A DNA stretch of 64,000 nucleotides from JBICHN01 sp043101845 (lineage in GTDB: Bacteria > Planctomycetota > Phycisphaerae > Phycisphaerales > UBA5793), in NCBI GenBank assembly GCA_043101845.1, contig JBICHN010000004.1:372001-436000 (forward strand), written 5' to 3'. Each line of letters begins with the position of its first letter. Positions within the stretch are counted from its first letter, which is position 1. This document shows positions 60,242-64,000 of the stretch, in pieces. The notes beneath the pieces are model-generated. The model ran no database searches and was not told where the DNA came from. It was given only the letters and a program-made list of their open reading frames with translations. The position numbers were made by a program, and so were the translations under genes.

Positions 60242-61594
60242 TCAGCCGACGAGTTTCATGGCTTCGAGCGCCTTCGCTTCGTCGAGTTCGGCGTAGCTCT
60301 CGGTGATCTTCGCTGTTCGGTGTCCGAGAATGACTCGCGCAACATCTACGCTGAATTCACGGCGCAGATTCGTCGCGGCGTTGTGGCGGAGCTGGTGAGG
60401 ATGCCAGCGGTGTTCACGGCGCCACGCGAGCAGATCGCCCCACCGATCGCCGAGCCGCGCCTTCCACTCTCGATCAGTCTCGCGCCGTCCACGCCCGCGG
60501 CCGGTCTCGACCCTTCCCCGCGCGAGTTCGGGCGGAGGTGGGAAAGCCTGCTCGCAGGCGCGGACGATCGCGCGACGATAACTCTCCACCGTGTAGGACT
60601 CGCCCGGAGTCCAGCGTGGCCGCTTCGATCGGTTCGATCCGGGGCGGTTCCCTTCGTTGAGCGGCGTGTCTCGTTCGGTGTGTCGCGCCTCGAGCCGTTC
60701 GGCCTCCGCGTCCGCTGGGGAGAACATGAACGCGTCGACCGCTCGGTCCGACATGAACGGCTCGATGACGGCCTGCGCCCTCGGCCCGATGTAGACGACC
60801 CGACGATGCCCGTGATGCTCCGTCTTGTGACGCCGCGGCGTGTAGGTCCAGATCGATCCCGTCGTGTCGAGGTCGACCGGGCGCATCTCGACCACTTCTC
60901 CCGGCCGCGCTCCGGTGAGCAGCTGCAGTTCGATCATCGCCCACACCTGGCGGGAGACGAACGGATGGACCGCTTCGATGTGCGCCTGGGGCACGGTCTG
61001 AACCGGGTCCGGCTCTGGCGCTTCGCTCCGACCCTTGCGGAGTCCTTCGACAGCGCGGAGCGACTCGTGCACGGTCGACGGGAGGAGCTCGTGCGCGACG
61101 GCCCACTTGAACATCATGCGGATCCGGTCGACCGAGCGATTGATCGTCAGCCGACTCCACCCTCGATCGATCATGTCTTGGCGAACCGCCTTGAGCGCGA
61201 GCGGCCCGAACTCGATGGCGGGAGCCCGGCTGTAGAGCTTTCTCAACGGCCGGAGCGCCGAGCGCATGACCGCGACTTCGCTCGTCGGCTTCCCGTCCGC
61301 GTCGCGGTAGTACGGGTCCACCCGCTCGGTCCAGAAGCGATCGATGAGCTCGATGACTGTGAGGTCAGTGGAGGTCGTCGTCGAGCGGACCACGGAAGCA
61401 TGGCCGCCACCCGCTAGCCACTCGGCCACCACGCGGTGGTACTTCTCGAGGCTTGCGGGGTCATCGAACGCGCCAAGGTACACGCGCCTTCCGTCAAGTT
61501 CGACGAACGCCCGATCGGCGCCGTCTCGACGACGCTGGCGTCGGTACTTCGGCGTGCGCTTTCGCTTTGGTTTCGGGGGGGTGTTTCTGCTCAT
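60242..61594 (-). CDS. int: Tyrosine recombinase/integrase
   Basis: 450 residues. A basic arm-binding N-terminus (KPKRKRTPKYRRQRRRDG) with a short beta segment precedes a SAM-like core-binding domain (about 75-185) and a catalytic domain. Catalytic residues: Arg in LLTGARPGEVVEM, Lys in RRHKTEHHGH, HxxR in HPHQLRHNAATN, His in ILGHRTAKITESYAE, which also contains the nucleophilic Tyr. An Arg-rich insertion precedes HxxR. The gene has GGAGG and abuts the tRNA-Ala attachment site, fitting integration into that tRNA. Confidence 0.95.
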   Translation of the reverse strand: MSRNTPPKPKRKRTPKYRRQRRRDGADRAFVELDGRRVYLGAFDDPASLEKYHRVVAEWLAGGGHASVVRSTTTSTDLTVIELIDRFWTERVDPYYRDADGKPTSEVAVMRSALRPLRKLYSRAPAIEFGPLALKAVRQDMIDRGWSRLTINRSVDRIRMMFKWAVAHELLPSTVHESLRAVEGLRKGRSEAPEPDPVQTVPQAHIEAVHPFVSRQVWAMIELQLLTGARPGEVVEMRPVDLDTTGSIWTYTPRRHKTEHHGHRRVVYIGPRAQAVIEPFMSDRAVDAFMFSPADAEAERLEARHTERDTPLNEGNRPGSNRSKRPRWTPGESYTVESYRRAIVRACEQAFPPPPELARGRVETGRGRGRRETDREWKARLGDRWGDLLAWRREHRWHPHQLRHNAATNLRREFSVDVARVILGHRTAKITESYAELDEAKALEAMKLVG

Positions 61595-61618
61595 CGCTGC
61601 GGCCTCCAGAGGATGCGG

Positions 61619-61634
61619 CGTATCCGGTGATACG
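61619..61634. promoter_or_regulatory. CGTATC/GATACG dyad near attR
   Basis: CGTATC (61619-61624) faces GATACG (61629-61634) across four bases, between the integrase start and the att repeat. It matches the dyad at 45803-45817 near the other end. Confidence 0.45.
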
Positions 61635-61706
61635 CCTTGTCCAGTGGCTTACGGCCGCGCCGCCCTTCGGCGGGTATCCCCAACATGGGGATTCGGCGAG
61701 TCTTAT

Positions 61707-61784
<78 letters not shown>

Positions 61785-61906
61785 GGATTATTCGACGCTC
61801 GAGACGGGTGGAGCCGGCCTCGCTCGCCGTCCATGAGGGTAGCCGACACAGGTCGGCCGTCAATCCGGTTCGCCTCCTCGGTTTGGTCCGAATGGCGGCC
61901 CGGGGC

Positions 61907-61912
61907 TATGTT
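61907..61912 (+). promoter_or_regulatory. -10-like box (TATGTT) for leaderless upp
   Basis: TATGTT is followed by six bases and the ATG at 61919. Confidence 0.42.
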
Positions 61913-61918
61913 GAACGC

Positions 61919-62560
61919 ATGAGCCAGCCGGACTTTCCGACATTGACGGTCATCGCGCATCCGCTCATCCGGGTCAAGATCAGCGAGTTGCGTGACGCCC
62001 GGACCGATCATGCTCGATTCAGGTCACTGCTCAACGAGGTCGCGGGGCTCATGGTGTACGAATGCACCCGCGATCTGCCCGTTCACGCGTCCCGCGTGCG
62101 GACGCCGCTCGAAGAGACCGAAGGCGCGGAGCTCGCGACGCCGGTCACGCTCGTGCCCATCCTGCGGGCAGGACTCGGGATGACCGCGGGGATTCTGGCG
62201 CTCGTCCCGGAGTGCAAGGTGGGGCACATCGGTCTGTACCGCGACGAGGACACGCTGACGCCGGTGTCGTACTACGAGAAGTTGCCCGTCGATGTCACGA
62301 ATGGCCCGGTCTTCGTCGTCGATCCCATGCTCGCGACCGGCGGCTCCGTCATCGAGGCGGTTGCGCGCCTCAAGGAGCAGGGGTGCACCGATATCCGCAT
62401 GATCTGTCTCGTCGCAGCGCCCGAGGGAGTCCGCGCGATGGCCGACGCCCATCCCGACATTCGCATTTACACGGCCGCCCTCGATCGCGAGCTCAACGAA
62501 CTCGGGTACATTCTGCCCGGACTCGGAGACGCGGGAGATCGCATCTTCGGGACGCAGTGA
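61919..62560 (+). CDS. upp: Uracil phosphoribosyltransferase
   Basis: 213 residues. It has the family N-terminus (TVIAHPLIRVKISELRD), LVPILRAGLGMTAGIL, the PRPP-binding loop VVDPMLATGGSVIEA and the C-terminal uracil-binding YILPGLGDAGDRIFGT. It converts uracil and PRPP to UMP (salvage). A TATGTT box lies six bases before the ATG, supporting this start over the longer open frame that begins at 61808 near the tRNA. Confidence 0.96.
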   Translation: MSQPDFPTLTVIAHPLIRVKISELRDARTDHARFRSLLNEVAGLMVYECTRDLPVHASRVRTPLEETEGAELATPVTLVPILRAGLGMTAGILALVPECKVGHIGLYRDEDTLTPVSYYEKLPVDVTNGPVFVVDPMLATGGSVIEAVARLKEQGCTDIRMICLVAAPEGVRAMADAHPDIRIYTAALDRELNELGYILPGLGDAGDRIFGTQ

Positions 62561-62572
62561 CCCGGCCTGCGA

Positions 62573-63286
62573 CTACTGGGCTGCGCGCCATGCCGTCGCG
62601 GCCGCGACGACCGCAGCGCATTCGAGCCGCATGACATGGGGTCCGAGGCGGACCGGCGTGGCGCCGCGCTCGATGAGTCCATCACGCTCCTCGTCGGTCA
62701 ATCCGCCTTCGGGCCCGACGATCACCGTCAAGGAATCGAGAGGAGTGGTCCGTGATGGAGGTACGACGCCGTCCGAGTCGCCCACCCAGATCGGCTCCGG
62801 CGCCCGGGCGATCGCTTCGTCGAGCGATGTCGGCTCGTCGATCTCCATCAGCCACGATCGACCACACTGTTTGCTCGACTCAATGACCGTGCGACGCCAG
62901 CGATCGACTCGATTCGCCCTGGGCTCGACGATGCTTCGTTTGGTGAGGAGCGGCGTCCATCGCGCCACTCCCACCTGAACGAGCTGATCGATCATCGACT
63001 CCGGCCGGGAGCCCTTCGGCGTCGGAGCCAGTAGAACAATTTCGGGACGCTCTCGATCGCGGTCGCTCCATTCGCGGACGGCGACGGTCACCGATCGCTT
63101 CCGTGTTTCGTCGATCAAGCCTCGAGCCAGCCGACCCGCGCCGTCGAACAACTCGACAAGTTCGCCGGCGCGGACACGCTTTACGGTCGCGGCATGGCGC
63201 CCTTCGTCGCCCTCGACCACGAGCATGATCGAGTCGGACGCCCGGTAGGCGGCGAGGTCCGGAAAGTAGATGCGATGCGTGCTCAT
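62573..63286 (-). CDS. rsmE: 16S rRNA (uracil1498-N3)-methyltransferase
   Basis: 237 residues. An N-terminal PUA-like domain (STHRIYFPDL; RHAATVKRVRAGELVELFDG) is followed by a SPOUT methyltransferase domain with LAPTPKGSRPESMIDQLVQVG, the SAM-binding VIVGPEGGLTDEER and the knot segment VRLGPHVMRLECAAVVAAA. It methylates U1498 of 16S rRNA. ATG 63286 begins at the canonical N-terminus; an upstream ATG at 63394 adds unrelated residues. Convergent with upp, 12 bp apart. Confidence 0.92.
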   Translation of the reverse strand: MSTHRIYFPDLAAYRASDSIMLVVEGDEGRHAATVKRVRAGELVELFDGAGRLARGLIDETRKRSVTVAVREWSDRDRERPEIVLLAPTPKGSRPESMIDQLVQVGVARWTPLLTKRSIVEPRANRVDRWRRTVIESSKQCGRSWLMEIDEPTSLDEAIARAPEPIWVGDSDGVVPPSRTTPLDSLTVIVGPEGGLTDEERDGLIERGATPVRLGPHVMRLECAAVVAAATAWRAAQ

Positions 63287-63398
63287 CCGCGTTCGTCGTC
63301 CGATTACCAGCATTCGACTCTTGAGTCGCGGCGCGGCCCGGACGATGATACCTGCAGCGCACTTTCCTCGCGATCGTCCCGTAGACGGCGCCACATCC

Positions 63399-63404
63399 GA
63401 TAAT
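63399..63404 (+). promoter_or_regulatory. -10-like box (GATAAT) for leaderless 63410 gene
   Basis: GATAAT (five of six matches to TATAAT) is followed by five bases and the ATG at 63410. Confidence 0.42.
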
Positions 63405-63409
63405 CACGC

Positions 63410-64000
63410 ATGGGCGAAACGGCTCGACAAAACCCGAAAGCGAACGCCGAAGCGGGCGCGGAGGCTCGGACCTCGGCGCCGGGCTCCGCGTCATCGCTTG
63501 AACGCGAAGTCGACGCGATGCTCGATTCCGTGGACGAGACGCTCGAGCGCGTCGCGCGCGCCATGGGCGATCCCTTCGAAGAGATCGACGATGAAGCGCC
63601 GGGTGAGGACGATGGCTCCGGTGAGGCTGCGGCGGCCACTGACGAGGCGCCGGAATCGGCGGAGCCGGTCGATCTGGCCGAGGCGTCCGCCGAGGTCGAG
63701 GTGAGCCCAGTCGACGACCTCGAGCTTGAAGACAGCGAGCCCCCGGTCGAAGAGGAGCTCACGCCGGACCATCCTTCCTCAGACGAGTCGGAAGAGGATC
63801 TCGAGGCGATCGATTCGATGCTTGCGGACGCCGCGGCGCACATGCTCGATGACGAGAGCGAAGCGCAATCACTGAGCGAAGTCGAACGCGCTGAGGTCTT
63901 CGATGACGAGTCCGACCCGGCGCCGGCTTCGTCGTCGGCGGTGGGCGCCGCCGAGGAGGATTCGGGTCCGGTACGCGAACCCGCGCCGATGGACTCGGAC
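63410..64000 (+). CDS. Acidic low-complexity protein, 3' truncated by window end
   Basis: 197 codons are visible and open to the last base of the window. After a short polar start (MGETARQNPKANAEAGAEAR), one predicted helix (LEREVDAMLDSVDETLERVA) leads into a very acidic Asp/Glu/Ala/Ser/Pro region. No domain can be named from this part. Such acidic linkers often precede a membrane or structured domain, which would lie beyond the window. Confidence 0.6.
   Translation, partial: MGETARQNPKANAEAGAEARTSAPGSASSLEREVDAMLDSVDETLERVARAMGDPFEEIDDEAPGEDDGSGEAAAATDEAPESAEPVDLAEASAEVEVSPVDDLELEDSEPPVEEELTPDHPSSDESEEDLEAIDSMLADAAAHMLDDESEAQSLSEVERAEVFDDESDPAPASSSAVGAAEEDSGPVREPAPMDSD

Overview
The window is uniformly GC-rich, densely coded DNA that looks like a planctomycete chromosome, most likely of the Phycisphaerae lineage. 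The support is indirect: a redoxin/cytochrome c/copper-monooxygenase-like fusion typical of the phylum, a DUF1580-like excisionase-type protein, many large secreted proteins, a partial dcw cluster, and a mixture of Shine-Dalgarno-led genes with genes whose -10 box lies directly before the start codon (leaderless signature).

Layout. 49-8356 (mostly minus) holds a CaCA-type exchanger, a membrane sulfotransferase, an ArnT-like glycosyltransferase, a membrane protein and a murB-ddl-ftsQ cell-wall/division operon. 8537-11172 (plus) holds a flavin-dependent halogenase-like enzyme and a nucleotidyltransferase-fold protein. Two tandem tRNA-Ser(UGA) genes follow, then (minus) a 4-oxalocrotonate tautomerase, an ASCH protein, an RmlD-like reductase and a sarcosine-oxidase-like flavoenzyme, and (plus) a secreted M28 peptidase. 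16667-25497 is an island of five large secreted proteins with unrelated N-terminal folds (LVIVD/choice-of-anchor, HAF repeats, CHRD, kelch-like propeller, PQQ-dehydrogenase-like), all ending in the same roughly 95-residue C-terminal domain. A DtxR regulator sits inside this island. 25689-45415 holds housekeeping and envelope genes: PhoD phosphatase, pteridine-reductase-like SDR, S41 protease, trpC, CPBP protease, trpS, glmS, a PilZ protein, the redoxin/cytochrome fusion, an MBOAT plus SGNH O-acetylation pair and a beta-helix protein.

45636-61756 is an integrated element of about 16 kb. It is inserted in a tRNA-Ala(GGC) gene by a tyrosine integrase and bounded by a 50-bp direct repeat of the tRNA 3' half. 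It carries an excisionase-like protein, a replication-initiator-like gene with an internal hairpin array, two winged-helix regulators, a coiled-coil (scaffold-like) protein, a Mu gpT-like major capsid protein, a tail-chaperone pair joined by a probable -1 frameshift on an A8 run, two paralogous short tape-measure-like proteins, an RHH repressor with a four-half-site operator, an ART-like protein, a sigma-like factor and a pair of membrane/coiled-coil proteins at the attL end. I find no terminase, portal, head protease, tail tube or lysis gene, yet the genes are open and tightly coupled. It therefore reads as a phage satellite, or a minimal or partial prophage, rather than a decayed one.

Downstream of the tRNA the chromosome resumes with upp, rsmE and the start of a very acidic protein that runs off the window.
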